Of a stretch of 64,000 nt of DNA, positions 35,718-43,904 are shown one piece after another. The stretch is from Devosia sp. ZB163 (GTDB lineage Bacteria; Pseudomonadota; Alphaproteobacteria; Rhizobiales; Devosiaceae): positions 663,778 through 727,777 of the forward strand of contig NZ_JAQRMY010000001.1 of NCBI RefSeq assembly GCF_028613635.1. The letters are read 5' to 3'. Positions within the stretch are counted from its first letter, which is position 1; each line of letters begins with the position of its first letter. The position numbers were made by a program, and so were the translations under genes. The notes below the pieces were generated by a model that did not search any database, was not told the DNA's origin, and saw nothing but the letters and a program-made list of their open reading frames with translations.

Positions 35718-36830
35718 ATGGACAAAACCTCGCCATTCGAAATCTTCCTCGTCGCCACCCCGGGACTCGAGGCGCCATTGTATGCCGAGGTCGTGGAACG
35801 GGGATTTCCCGAGCCCAGACTGGTCGAGGGTGGCGTCACCATTGTCGGCGACTGGCACGATGTCTGGCGCGCGAACCTCGAGCTGCGCGGCGCCAGCCGG
35901 GTGCTGGCGCGCATCGCCAGCTTCCGCGCCATGCACCTCGCCCAGCTCGACAAGCGGGCGCGTCGCGTGGCGTGGGGCGACTATCTCAAGCCGGACGTGC
36001 CGGTTTCGGTGGAGGCGGTGTGTCGGCGCTCGCGCATCTACCACTCGGGTGCAGCGGCGCAACGCATCGCCAAGGCCATCAGCGAGGAACTGGGCGCGCC
36101 GATCTCGGACGGAGCCGAACTCGCGATCAAGGCCCGCATCGAGGACGATCTCGTGACGATCAGCATCGATACCTCCGGGGAGATGCTGCACCGGCGCGGC
36201 CATAAGGAGGCCGTGAACAAGGCCCCGATGCGCGAGACGCTGGCGTCGCTGTTTCTCCGCCAGGCCGGCTATCGCGGCGGCGAGCCGGTGCTCGATCCCA
36301 TGTGCGGCTCGGGCACCTTCGTCATCGAGGCCGCCGAGATCGCGGCCGGGCTGAAACCGGGCCGGACCCGGAGCTTTGCCTTCGAGACGCTCAGGAGCTT
36401 CGACGCCGAGGCCTGGCGCGCGCTGCGCGAACATGTGCCCGCTGCGGCTCCTTCGCTCACCTTCTTCGGCAGCGACCGCGATGCCGGTGCCATCGAGATG
36501 AGCCGCGCCAACGCCGAACGTGCCGGGGTCGCGGGCCTGACCCGCTTCCAGCAACTGCCGGTCGAGGAGGTGGCGGTGCCGGAAGGGCCGCCCGGGCTCG
36601 TCATCGTCAATCCGCCCTATGGCGCCCGCATCGGCGAGCGCGGTGGGGTGACGCCGCTCTATCGCACGCTGGGACAGACGCTGCGCCGCTTCAGCGGCTG
36701 GCGCGTCGCGCTCATCACCACCGACAAGGCGCTGGCCAACGCCACCGGCCTGCCGTTCTCGACGCCGTTCCCGCCCGTGTCGCATGGCGGCATCCGGGTG
36801 AACCTCTTTGTTACCGAGCCGCTGAAATAG
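35718..36830 (+). CDS. THUMP-domain class I RNA methyltransferase (RlmL-N/Trm14-like)
   Basis: About 370 residues. An N-terminal THUMP/ferredoxin-like RNA-binding part ('FEIFLVATPGLEAPLYAEVVERGF', given in part) leads to the methyltransferase. The SAM motif is 'VLDPMCGSGTFVIEAAEIA' (given in part) and the catalytic motif is 'VIVNPPYGARIGE', typical of N2-guanine RNA methyltransferases such as RlmL/RlmK's N-half. Two starts are possible, 35661 and 35718; I use 35718, where the family N-terminus begins and GGAG lies a few bases ahead. It is divergent from cpaB, convergent with the diguanylate cyclase. Confidence 0.88.
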   Translation: MDKTSPFEIFLVATPGLEAPLYAEVVERGFPEPRLVEGGVTIVGDWHDVWRANLELRGASRVLARIASFRAMHLAQLDKRARRVAWGDYLKPDVPVSVEAVCRRSRIYHSGAAAQRIAKAISEELGAPISDGAELAIKARIEDDLVTISIDTSGEMLHRRGHKEAVNKAPMRETLASLFLRQAGYRGGEPVLDPMCGSGTFVIEAAEIAAGLKPGRTRSFAFETLRSFDAEAWRALREHVPAAAPSLTFFGSDRDAGAIEMSRANAERAGVAGLTRFQQLPVEEVAVPEGPPGLVIVNPPYGARIGERGGVTPLYRTLGQTLRRFSGWRVALITTDKALANATGLPFSTPFPPVSHGGIRVNLFVTEPLK

Positions 36831-36833
36831 GCC

Positions 36834-37994
36834 TCAGGCCGCGGCGAGCGGCTGATCCTCGACCTCGTCCGGCTGGGCCAGTGTCCCGAGCGCCACGACG
36901 CGGTTGCGGCCGGCTTCCTTGGCGCCGTAAAGCGCGCCGTCGGCCATGACGAAGGCGCTGACCGGCGGTGCGCCGGCAGGATAGGTGGCAACGCCGAAAC
37001 TGGCAGTGGGGCGATCCTCCGGCGCGATCCCGGGGTGGGCGATGAGTTGGAAGCGCTGGCGGATCATCTCCGCAACCTCGGCCGCTTCAACCGCTGACTT
37101 GCCCGAGAGCAGCAGCACGAATTCCTCGCCGCCGATGCGGGCCGCGCGGTAGCCCGTATGCTCGATGAGCGTCGCGAACGCGCGGATCACCTGGTCGCCG
37201 ACCTGGTGGCCGAAGCGGTCGTTGACCCGCTTGAAGTGGTCGATATCGCAGAATATCACGGCGCCGCCCGCCAGGTCGGGGACACCGGCCATTTCGTCGA
37301 GCGCGCGGCGATTGTAGAGCCCGGTGAGCCCGTCGCGCTCGGCCCGGCTGCGATAGGTGGAGATGACGCTGCCGATGATGCGACCGAGCAGCAGGAACAC
37401 CGCCGGCGGGGTGAGCAGCCCGGAGGTGGTGAGCAGGGTCTTCTCGAAGCCGCTCTCGCGGATGGTGACGAAGCTCGCGTCGAACCCGAAGATCACCGGA
37501 TAGAGCGGGATGCGGATGAGGAACACTGTCGCGATGCCGCCGAGCACCGCCATGAGCAGCATGTCCCACAGGCCACGGTCCGATCGCGACAGCCGGTAGA
37601 TGCTCTCGGCCAGCGCCAGTGCACAGGCGAGCTGGAACGGCACGGTCTGGATGGGGAAGGGCACGCCGAGCGCGAGCAGGGCGAGCGACAGTGCCGACAG
37701 GCTCGCGACGGCCCCGATCAGCACCCGATGCTGCGCGGTCTGGCCAAGCAGGACACGGACCGCCTGCGCAATGCTCAGATAGGCCGCCGGTACCAGCAGG
37801 GCAGCTGCGGCGAGCTCGAACGCCGTGCCGTCCGAGGCGCTGATGATGATCATCTCGATGCTGCCCAGCAGCATCGCGAGGGCCAGCCAGGCGAGCGAGG
37901 ACTGGCGCCGGAGGCCGACGAATACGGCTCCGCACAATACCGACAGGAACGCGAACATCACCACATGGACAAGGGTGAGGCTGACCATGATCAT
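36834..37994 (-). CDS. Membrane diguanylate cyclase
   Basis: About 386 residues. The first ~210 residues contain six to seven hydrophobic helices forming a membrane sensor. The last ~165 are a GGDEF domain with 'DGLTGLYNRRALDEM', 'FCDIDHFKRVNDRFGHQVGDQV' (given in part) and the active 'RIGGEEF' (A-site intact). No obvious RxxD inhibitory site lies five residues upstream. It should make c-di-GMP, which often governs attachment and pili, in keeping with the nearby Tad genes, though that link is inference. The start could be at 38012, 37994 or 37988. Confidence 0.92.
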   Translation of the reverse strand: MIMVSLTLVHVVMFAFLSVLCGAVFVGLRRQSSLAWLALAMLLGSIEMIIISASDGTAFELAAAALLVPAAYLSIAQAVRVLLGQTAQHRVLIGAVASLSALSLALLALGVPFPIQTVPFQLACALALAESIYRLSRSDRGLWDMLLMAVLGGIATVFLIRIPLYPVIFGFDASFVTIRESGFEKTLLTTSGLLTPPAVFLLLGRIIGSVISTYRSRAERDGLTGLYNRRALDEMAGVPDLAGGAVIFCDIDHFKRVNDRFGHQVGDQVIRAFATLIEHTGYRAARIGGEEFVLLLSGKSAVEAAEVAEMIRQRFQLIAHPGIAPEDRPTASFGVATYPAGAPPVSAFVMADGALYGAKEAGRNRVVALGTLAQPDEVEDQPLAAA

Positions 37995-38075
37995 CCGGAA
38001 CGGCCCCCGCAAACGCCGCTGTCTATCGCACCAGTCTTAGGCGACGGCGGTTAACGGGGGCTTCCGAAACGGCAG

Positions 38076-39209
38076 CTAGAGGCCGAACCAGCGGGCGCGC
38101 CGGCTCGAGCCGAAATGCTCCTTGTCGCCGCGCAGCGCCGTCGAGGGCTCGTAATAGCTGCCGGTCGGCTGCGGGCCTGAAAAGAAATCGACCTCGACCT
38201 TGCCAATGCGGCCGGCGCCGAACTCGATGTAGCAGGTGCCGAAGCCGTTGTACTGGACGGCCTCGCCGCTCTGGCGGAGCCTCGCAACGAGCGCGCTCGC
38301 CACGGCCTTGGCCGCGCCCTCGGCGAACACGCCGGCCTTGGGCGTGCCGGTCGCGGCGCCATCGCCCACGGCATAGACGTTCTCGTATTTGGTCTCGAGC
38401 GTGCGCGGATTGACCGGGATCCAGCCGTTCTCGGACATGCCGCTCTCGAGCACCACGGGCGGGACGCGATGCTTGGGCACGCCGAGGAACAGGTCGAACG
38501 CCATCTCGCGGCCATCGTCGAGCACGGCGACGTTGCGGGCATTGTCGACCGAGGCGACGCGGCGGCTCGGGATGAACTCGATCCCGCGCTCGGCGAAGGC
38601 CTCGAGGAGGGCCCGCGACGTCTCGGGCGAGGGCGGCACGGGGCTCGACAGCGGCAGGACCAGCGAGATCTGGCAGTTGTCGCGCACGCCGCGCTGGACG
38701 AGATAGTCGTGCAGCATCAGGGCGCATTCGCTGGGCGCTGGCGGGCACTTGTAGGGGGCGCCACAGACGCCGATGAGGGCATGGCCCGAAGTGAAATTCG
38801 GCAGCACGTCGCGCAGCGCGATCGCGCCGGGGATCGAATAGAATTCGTTGGTGCCGGCGAGCCCGGGCGTGGCGTCGAAATCGTACTCGGCGCCGAGCGC
38901 GACGACGAGGTAATCGGCATCGAACACGCCGTCATCGGTGGTGACGCGGCGGGCCACGGGGTCGATGGCCGTGATGGTGCGCTTCAAAAGCTGCACGCCC
39001 GGCTTGGCGTAGTTGGAATAGGGCATGCGCACCGCGTCGGCCTCGGCATGGCCGAACATCACGTCGAGCTTGGAGAAGCCGAACATGAACGAGTCCGACT
39101 TGTCGATCAGCGTCACGTCGATGCTGTCGCCCATCTGCTCGGACAGCAGTGTCGTCAGCTCCAGCCCGCCGAAGCCGGCCCCCAGTACCACGATGCGCGG
39201 CTTGCCCAT
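38076..39209 (-). CDS. FAD-dependent NAD(P)/sulfide-quinone-type oxidoreductase
   Basis: A 377-residue Pyr_redox_2 flavoprotein. The N-terminal FAD motif is 'RIVVLGAGFGGLELTTLL' (residues ~5-22). 'DADYLVVALGAEYD', 'CGAPYKCPPAPSECALML' and 'NVYAVGDGAATGTPKAGVFAEG' (given in part) are as in sulfide:quinone reductase/FCSD-like proteins. Cys in 'GVCGAPYKCPP' corresponds to the conserved SQR cysteine region, but a full sulfide-oxidising Cys triad is not evident. The start at 39209 is chosen because the FAD motif follows at once; the frame is open to 39437. Confidence 0.85.
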   Translation of the reverse strand: MGKPRIVVLGAGFGGLELTTLLSEQMGDSIDVTLIDKSDSFMFGFSKLDVMFGHAEADAVRMPYSNYAKPGVQLLKRTITAIDPVARRVTTDDGVFDADYLVVALGAEYDFDATPGLAGTNEFYSIPGAIALRDVLPNFTSGHALIGVCGAPYKCPPAPSECALMLHDYLVQRGVRDNCQISLVLPLSSPVPPSPETSRALLEAFAERGIEFIPSRRVASVDNARNVAVLDDGREMAFDLFLGVPKHRVPPVVLESGMSENGWIPVNPRTLETKYENVYAVGDGAATGTPKAGVFAEGAAKAVASALVARLRQSGEAVQYNGFGTCYIEFGAGRIGKVEVDFFSGPQPTGSYYEPSTALRGDKEHFGSSRRARWFGL

Positions 39210-39530
39210 GCTCAATCGTCCCCCAATATGCGCGGCTCGATTGATTAGCGGATAAGTGCCGCGAGCAACACGGTTATTTCCATCGCAGCCGCCGTTCGGC
39301 GCACGAGGGGCAAGCCACAGTACGGAAGTGCACGGGAAAGGTTGCTCTGCGACTAGGTAGAAACCGGCATCAATACAGGCAAGAAGTGCTGAAATAGTGC
39401 CCTGGGCGGGACGTGTTACAATAGAGTAAACGACCAATACGGTAGTACATCCAATTGTGGGCGGCTCTGGTTCGCTTTACAAAGGTGATGCTGATCGCTG
39501 CCCCCAAAACCTGCGATCGGCCACGTCAGG

Positions 39531-39571
39531 GGGCCTCCGGGGTCCGCCGCGCCGGAGGCCCTTCTGCCTTT
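39531..39571 (+). terminator. Hairpin with partial U-tract in the gene-free stretch
   Basis: GGGCCTCCGG (39531-39540) pairs perfectly with CCGGAGGCCC (39552-39561) over an 11-base loop, followed by TTCTGCCTTT. It is terminator-like on the plus strand, although no gene precedes it on that strand. Confidence 0.5.
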
Positions 39572-39654
39572 CAGCGGCACCAGTCAGACATCGTGAGCCA
39601 CGCCGAAGCGCCCGGCCGCCATCAGGGCGCCGGGATAGCGGCAGGCAAGGACGT

Positions 39655-39721
39655 CGCGCCGGTGGAGTTTTGCCCCTGGCGGTAGTCCGCAGAAGTGGTG
39701 GAGCAGCACTCCACCGGCGCG
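39655..39721. other. 14-bp perfect inverted repeat, possible structured RNA
   Basis: CGCGCCGGTGGAGT (39655-39668) pairs without mismatch with ACTCCACCGGCGCG (39708-39721). The 39-base loop contains a second small stem (CTGgCGG/CCGCAG at about 39676-39692). Long perfect stems of this kind are rare outside transcribed RNA or mobile-element ends. Confidence 0.45.
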
Positions 39722-40055
39722 GCCGGGGTTTTGGGCTTATGGCACGATGGCCCGGGCGCATCCCGTGCCGCATCGCGAGGAACCTGCCGGCTGCGAACGG
39801 CCGGAATCCACCGGAACCGCCCCGCCTCTGCGGCCGCCTCATGCGTGGCGGCCTCGTCCCCTCGTGCCACCCTGCATGGAGCGACACATCGCGTTGCCAG
39901 CGGCGTCCCCGGCGAACCGGTTCATGCCGTCGTGCTTTCGGCCTGGTGCAGGGCGACCCCCACACCACCCGGTCGCCTCCCCGCAGCCGTTCGTCTCGAC
40001 TCCGTCCCGTGCGTGAAGGCCGGGGCAGTATGCGGCCGGCGGAGGTGAGGGGGGA

Positions 40056-40655
40056 CTAGTCTATCTCGGTGCTCTCGTTGACCGGCCCGATCCGGGTGAG
40101 CGGCTTGCGCGGCGGCTTGCCGGCGCGGCCATCGCGATAGCCTTCGAGATAGACGGCATTCTCGCGCTGCAGGATGCGCTTCAGCACGGTTGACCGCATT
40201 TCCGCGTCGGTGACCTCGAGCGGATCGCGCCACTGGGTGGAAGGCTTGGGGGCAGCAGTCGCAAAGCCGGGCCGCGCCATGCGCAGGCGCGTAATCGGCA
40301 CCGTTTCGCCGCCCGGCAGCTGCCAGACGGCATTGCCGCTGAAATCGCGCCCCGAATGCGCCGCCTCGAACTGCTCGAGCCCGGCCAGCGCCTGGCCGAG
40401 ATGGATGGCGAGCCCGCCCTGGTCGAGCGGCGCACCGCCGGCCGGCTTCGGCGCCCCGATCCCCCGCCCCTCGCGCCCCAGCAGTCTTGCCGCCTCCCGG
40501 CAAAGCTCCCGCGCCAGCTTGAGGCTCGCCTCCGGCACCGCCATCGTCGGCCGCCGCGAAGCGGTGCGCTCCACCTGCTTCAGCAGCGAGGCGAGGCGGG
40601 GGTGGAGCCGCTCATGGGCGGCGATGAGGTCAGGGGTGAGGGCAGGGGTCGGCAT
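40056..40655 (-). CDS. Conserved hypothetical protein
   Basis: 199 residues, unrecognised. It is helical and Arg/Ala-rich, with 'RLHPRLASLLKQVERTASRRP', a Gly/Pro loop ('GIGAPKPAGGAPLDQGG'), a middle beta part ('VWQLPGGETVPITRLRM') and a C-terminal 'AVYLEGYRDGRAGKPP'. The start at ATG 40655 has GGAGATAC upstream. The frame is open to 40823 but that part overlaps the promoter of the divergent modification genes. It probably marks the chromosomal side of the inserted island. Confidence 0.6.
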   Translation of the reverse strand: MPTPALTPDLIAAHERLHPRLASLLKQVERTASRRPTMAVPEASLKLARELCREAARLLGREGRGIGAPKPAGGAPLDQGGLAIHLGQALAGLEQFEAAHSGRDFSGNAVWQLPGGETVPITRLRMARPGFATAAPKPSTQWRDPLEVTDAEMRSTVLKRILQRENAVYLEGYRDGRAGKPPRKPLTRIGPVNESTEID

Positions 40656-40775
40656 GGGCGTATCTCCGCGAAGTGGGTTTGGGCGGAGGATACGGTGGGT
40701 GCGGGGGGCGGGGATAACGGCGGTCCGTCGCCAAGGAATGCTCTGGGATTGGACTTGCAATGCGAACCAAATCAA

Positions 40776-41879
40776 ATGCAATTTTCGATCGCATTTCATT
40801 CGAGCCTTTACGTGTTTCACCAATCCGCCAGCAATGTCGACGACCTGATGCGCAAGGTGCTGACGCGGCTCTTGTCCGGCAACAAAGCCAACTATCGGGT
40901 CAATGCGACTAGGAAGCCCGGCAGCACAGAGGTGTTCGGGGCTCTTCTGGAGTTGACCGACCCGTTGGCGCGGCTGGGGCGGTCAACGACGCGCGCGCGT
41001 GTGTTCAGTCCACTCGGCGAACTGCTTTGGTACCTGTCGGGCAGTAACGCACTCGATCATATTGCCTACTACCTGGACGAGTACGGCAAGTACTCCGATG
41101 ACAACAAGACCCTGAATGGAGCATATGGCCATCGCATTTTTGGCGAAGCGCGGCTGAGAGGGGACCCCGATCCCGGCGACCAATGGCAGCGAGTAATCGA
41201 CACCTTGCGCGAGCGCGAAGGATCGCGGAACGCCGTCCTTCAGATCTACGCGAACGAAGACGGCGCCAAAAAAAGCAAAGACATCCCCTGTACGTGCACG
41301 CTGCATTTTGTGATCCGCAGGGGGCAACTACACCTTCACGTTCACATGCGGTCGAACGACGCGTACTGGGGCATGCCCCATGATGTGTTCGCGTTTTCGA
41401 TGCTACAGGAGATAGCGGCCCGGGAGCTAGGAAAGGAACTGGGCACATACCAGCATTCGGTCGCGAGCCTGCACCTTTACGACGACACCGAGGACTTCGA
41501 CGCTCGAAGTCGGGCGCAGAAGTATCTCGATGAAGGTCTGCACGACACCGTTCCAATGCCGCAGATGCCCCCTGGCGATCCGTGGCCGTCGATCAGGAGG
41601 GTGCTGGAAGCAGAGCGCGAAATACGGAACGGCAACGTAGAGTTCCAAACGCCAGTCGACCTGGACCCATACTGGCGCGACCTGGTCACGCTACTCCGCG
41701 CCTACGGTGCTAGCAAACACCACGCCGGTCCCTCGGAGGAGGAACTGGTACGGCAGTTGGTTCATGACGGCTACCGGCTATACGTGCTCGACAAGATCGC
41801 CAGACGCCGACCCAAGACCCCACCTGCGATGGGGGATATTTTCACCACGGAAGAGATCGATGCGCCACGGAATCCATAG
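40776..41879 (+). CDS. Thymidylate-synthase homologue with (d)CMP-type active site
   Basis: A 367-residue thymidylate-synthase-fold enzyme. Aligned landmarks are 'RVNATRKPGSTEVFGALLEL' (41-60), 'NGAYGHRI' (114-121), the nucleophile Cys172 in 'IPCTCTLHF', the phosphate/Asp motif 'RSNDAYWGMPHD' (192-203) and 'SLHLYDD' (231-237). In dUMP-specific synthases the residue after 'LPF' is Asn (N177 in E. coli). Here it is Asp203 ('GMPHD'), as in T4 dCMP hydroxymethylase and the CMP hydroxymethylase MilA. It therefore probably hydroxymethylates (or methylates) a cytidylate. It overlaps the next gene by 20 bases. AT-richer start region, weak ribosome binding site. Confidence 0.85.
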   Translation: MQFSIAFHSSLYVFHQSASNVDDLMRKVLTRLLSGNKANYRVNATRKPGSTEVFGALLELTDPLARLGRSTTRARVFSPLGELLWYLSGSNALDHIAYYLDEYGKYSDDNKTLNGAYGHRIFGEARLRGDPDPGDQWQRVIDTLREREGSRNAVLQIYANEDGAKKSKDIPCTCTLHFVIRRGQLHLHVHMRSNDAYWGMPHDVFAFSMLQEIAARELGKELGTYQHSVASLHLYDDTEDFDARSRAQKYLDEGLHDTVPMPQMPPGDPWPSIRRVLEAEREIRNGNVEFQTPVDLDPYWRDLVTLLRAYGASKHHAGPSEEELVRQLVHDGYRLYVLDKIARRRPKTPPAMGDIFTTEEIDAPRNP

Positions 41880-42798
41880 GAAGCGTCATGCCGCACTGAT
41901 GGCGGGTCTTGCAACCTACGAGGCGGCCAACGGCGCCCTACTCGGTATCGTCAACCCAGCGGCGAGAAGCACGCTAGTCGAGCAGATGGTGTCGAGCCTG
42001 CGGCGCATCGAGTATGTGCGGGCCTTCCGTCAGCGTCCCGTCATGTCACCATCGCGCGTTGACCCGCATTCCGATCTGTTCGATCCGCTCAAGGGCGCCT
42101 ACTACCTCGACAGTAGGGGTGAGCGGGACGAGGCGGTGTGGATAGCCTTCATCGGTACCCACTTCGGAAAACACTCGGAGGATGGATGGAAGCTGGCGGC
42201 CAACGTGATGGGCTCCTTCGGCCGAGGGCCAGTATGGACGCTGGCGGAGTACAGCGCCAGGACCGCCGCTTTCGAGGCGATGCTTGCCTCGCATCAAGCC
42301 GACCTGGACGCCAAAGCCATATCCGGTCGCTTCTCCAATCACCGACAATATCAAAGCAAGGGTGCCGGCGTGATTTCGAACGTGTTTGCGACGTTCCACG
42401 AATGGCTAACCGGCCCTGGCGGCATAAATGCAAGAGTGCGGAGGGTTCACAACGCGGTAGGCCAACAGCCCACTGCCGTATTCGCGCAGCTCTACCGGTC
42501 AATGAAGGACGTCTACGGTTTCGGTCGCCTGGGGAAGTTCGACTTCCTGACCATGATAGGCAAACTGGACTTGGCGCCAATCGAGGCGGACAGCGTGCAT
42601 TTCGTCGGTGCGACTGGACCACTGTCCGGCGCGAAGCTGCTACTTTTCGGTGCAACCAACGCGCAAGGCACCCCTAAGCAGATCGAAAGGATCGTTGACG
42701 ACCTGGACAACTATCTCCAGGTCGGCAAGCAAGTGCTCGAGGACAGCCTTTGCAACTGGCAGAAAAGCCCTACCAACTTCGTCTATTTTAGGGGCTAG
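41860..42798 (+). CDS. Alpha-glutamyl/putrescinyl-thymine pyrophosphorylase clade 3-like protein
   Basis: A 312-residue protein resembling the aGPT-Pplase clade 3 family, predicted by comparative genomics to attach amino acids or polyamines to pyrophosphorylated hydroxymethyl bases. Motifs that prompted the call are 'AFIGTHFGKHSEDGW' (97-110), 'FHEWLTGPGGI' (179-189), 'YGFGRLGKFDFLTMIGKL' (219-236), 'GATGPLSGAKLLLFG' (250-264) and the C-terminal 'VLEDSLCNWQKSP' (292-304). The helical, glycosylase-like core fits. ATG 41860 has GGAAGAG ahead and lies inside the preceding gene, so the two are coupled. The call is from memory of the family; no biochemical function is proven for this clade. Confidence 0.65.
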   Translation: MRHGIHRKRHAALMAGLATYEAANGALLGIVNPAARSTLVEQMVSSLRRIEYVRAFRQRPVMSPSRVDPHSDLFDPLKGAYYLDSRGERDEAVWIAFIGTHFGKHSEDGWKLAANVMGSFGRGPVWTLAEYSARTAAFEAMLASHQADLDAKAISGRFSNHRQYQSKGAGVISNVFATFHEWLTGPGGINARVRRVHNAVGQQPTAVFAQLYRSMKDVYGFGRLGKFDFLTMIGKLDLAPIEADSVHFVGATGPLSGAKLLLFGATNAQGTPKQIERIVDDLDNYLQVGKQVLEDSLCNWQKSPTNFVYFRG

Positions 42799-43904
42799 TC
42801 GATAAGGTCAGGTACGTGGGCGTCCTCATTCCAACGATAGCGCCGCTTGAGGAAATTTAGCTTGCTGTGATCCACGGCGCGGGCGCGTTGTAGCTGACCC
42901 ACAATGATACCCGGTGTGACGTCAGCCTCCCGGGCAATCGCGATAATTGCCTTAGGCCGGATTGCCAGATCATTCAGCTCCTCCCGCAGGTCCGCCGGGA
43001 AAAGAATATCCTGAGCGAACTCGTTGGCTTCGCGCTCCTGCTTCTCGACATCGGTGCCCATTACCTGCCCGCCGTCACCATCGATGTGGTTCTTGCCGTG
43101 CAACACGACATGGCCCGCCTCGTGGAAGAACGTGAACCAGAAATGATCCTCCGCCATGTGGCGGAAGCTGAGCAGAATCACCGGATTCCCGCCTCGGTCG
43201 AACCATGATGCGCCACTAGCGCGACATCCGTCAGGCGTGCGTGCTGTTGCCACGGCCACGCCAACTGCACGACAGGCTTCGATGAGACGCGGCAGAAACA
43301 CCGACGGGCGTTTGAAGGCCGAGAGCTTCTTCAAGCCCGGAAGCATCTTCTCGAAGGCGGTGCGGTCAAATTTAGGAAGGTCGCGGTCAGCAATAGCCAA
43401 CTCGCCGGCGCGCAGCCAGACTAGCGTCGCCATACCATCGGATTCCAGCGTCACGGACGTACGGAAAGCAACTGCGCCGACACCCGACGAATAACGCTGA
43501 CCCCATTCCTGCAGTGTCGTGCATCCGAAGAAACCAAGGATTTCGTGCTTGAGCCTATCCGGAGCTCGGATGCCCTTGGGCAGCCAGCCATACTTGCGCA
43601 TTGACGACGTCGGCATGGATTCGAGCCAAGAGGCCTCTGAATCCTGTGAGTTCTCATCAAGACGAGCTCTGTCCACAACATAGGCTGCGTCGCGGGCCAG
43701 CCAGAACCGGGCGGTCGAACCCAGATTGGCGGCGAGTACTGCGGCATCGCCTTCTGTCACGCGACGCTGTCCCGTGATCAGGCTGTCGAAGTCGCCCTCG
43801 GACAGGCCCATAGCGTCCGCTAGCTCGACAGCGTCAATTTCCTTGCTGCTCATGAGGCGAACGATGGTTTCACCCGGCGGTGACGACCAGTTGGGTTCAG
43901 TCAT
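42795..43904 (-). CDS. XRE-type HTH/ImmA-IrrE metallopeptidase fusion (HigA-like antitoxin)
   Basis: 369 residues. An N-terminal helix-turn-helix of the HigA type ('ELADAMGLSEGDFDSLITGQRRVTE', given in part, residues ~27-51) is joined to an ImmA/IrrE zinc peptidase: His261-Glu262-Ala-Gly-His265 in 'TFFHEAGHVVLHG', and a third-ligand Glu in 'KQEREANEFAQDILFP'. Such fusions act as antitoxins or phage/stress-sensing regulators that cleave a partner. It is encoded right after a HigB-like toxin gene (ATGA overlap 43901-43904) and runs head-on into the modification genes, its TAG sharing the palindrome CTAG (42795-42798) with theirs. Confidence 0.88.
   Translation of the reverse strand: MTEPNWSSPPGETIVRLMSSKEIDAVELADAMGLSEGDFDSLITGQRRVTEGDAAVLAANLGSTARFWLARDAAYVVDRARLDENSQDSEASWLESMPTSSMRKYGWLPKGIRAPDRLKHEILGFFGCTTLQEWGQRYSSGVGAVAFRTSVTLESDGMATLVWLRAGELAIADRDLPKFDRTAFEKMLPGLKKLSAFKRPSVFLPRLIEACRAVGVAVATARTPDGCRASGASWFDRGGNPVILLSFRHMAEDHFWFTFFHEAGHVVLHGKNHIDGDGGQVMGTDVEKQEREANEFAQDILFPADLREELNDLAIRPKAIIAIAREADVTPGIIVGQLQRARAVDHSKLNFLKRRYRWNEDAHVPDLID

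Larger units (their letters stand above)
39240..40055. other. Gene-free, strongly structured 815-bp stretch
   Basis: No frame here has family resemblance, normal start context or codon use like the neighbours. The longest open frames are Arg/Pro-rich on both strands, as expected from GC-rich non-coding DNA. Two strong hairpins stand out (39531-39561 and 39655-39721, listed separately), and a TTACAAT box lies near 39415. It does not match RNase P RNA, tmRNA, SRP RNA or a cobalamin riboswitch by eye. It could hold an unannotated structured RNA. Confidence 0.45.

Noticed and set aside
39457-40059. 200-residue protein across the structured stretch
   Set aside because: Arg/Pro-rich, no family motif, and crossing two strong hairpins. 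Non-coding structure is the simpler explanation.
40776-41879. Ordinary thymidylate synthase (thyA)
   Set aside because: Asn177 is replaced by Asp, the motif is 'GMPHD' instead of 'G(L/M)PFN', and the protein is longer than ThyA. A cytidylate-acting relative fits better.
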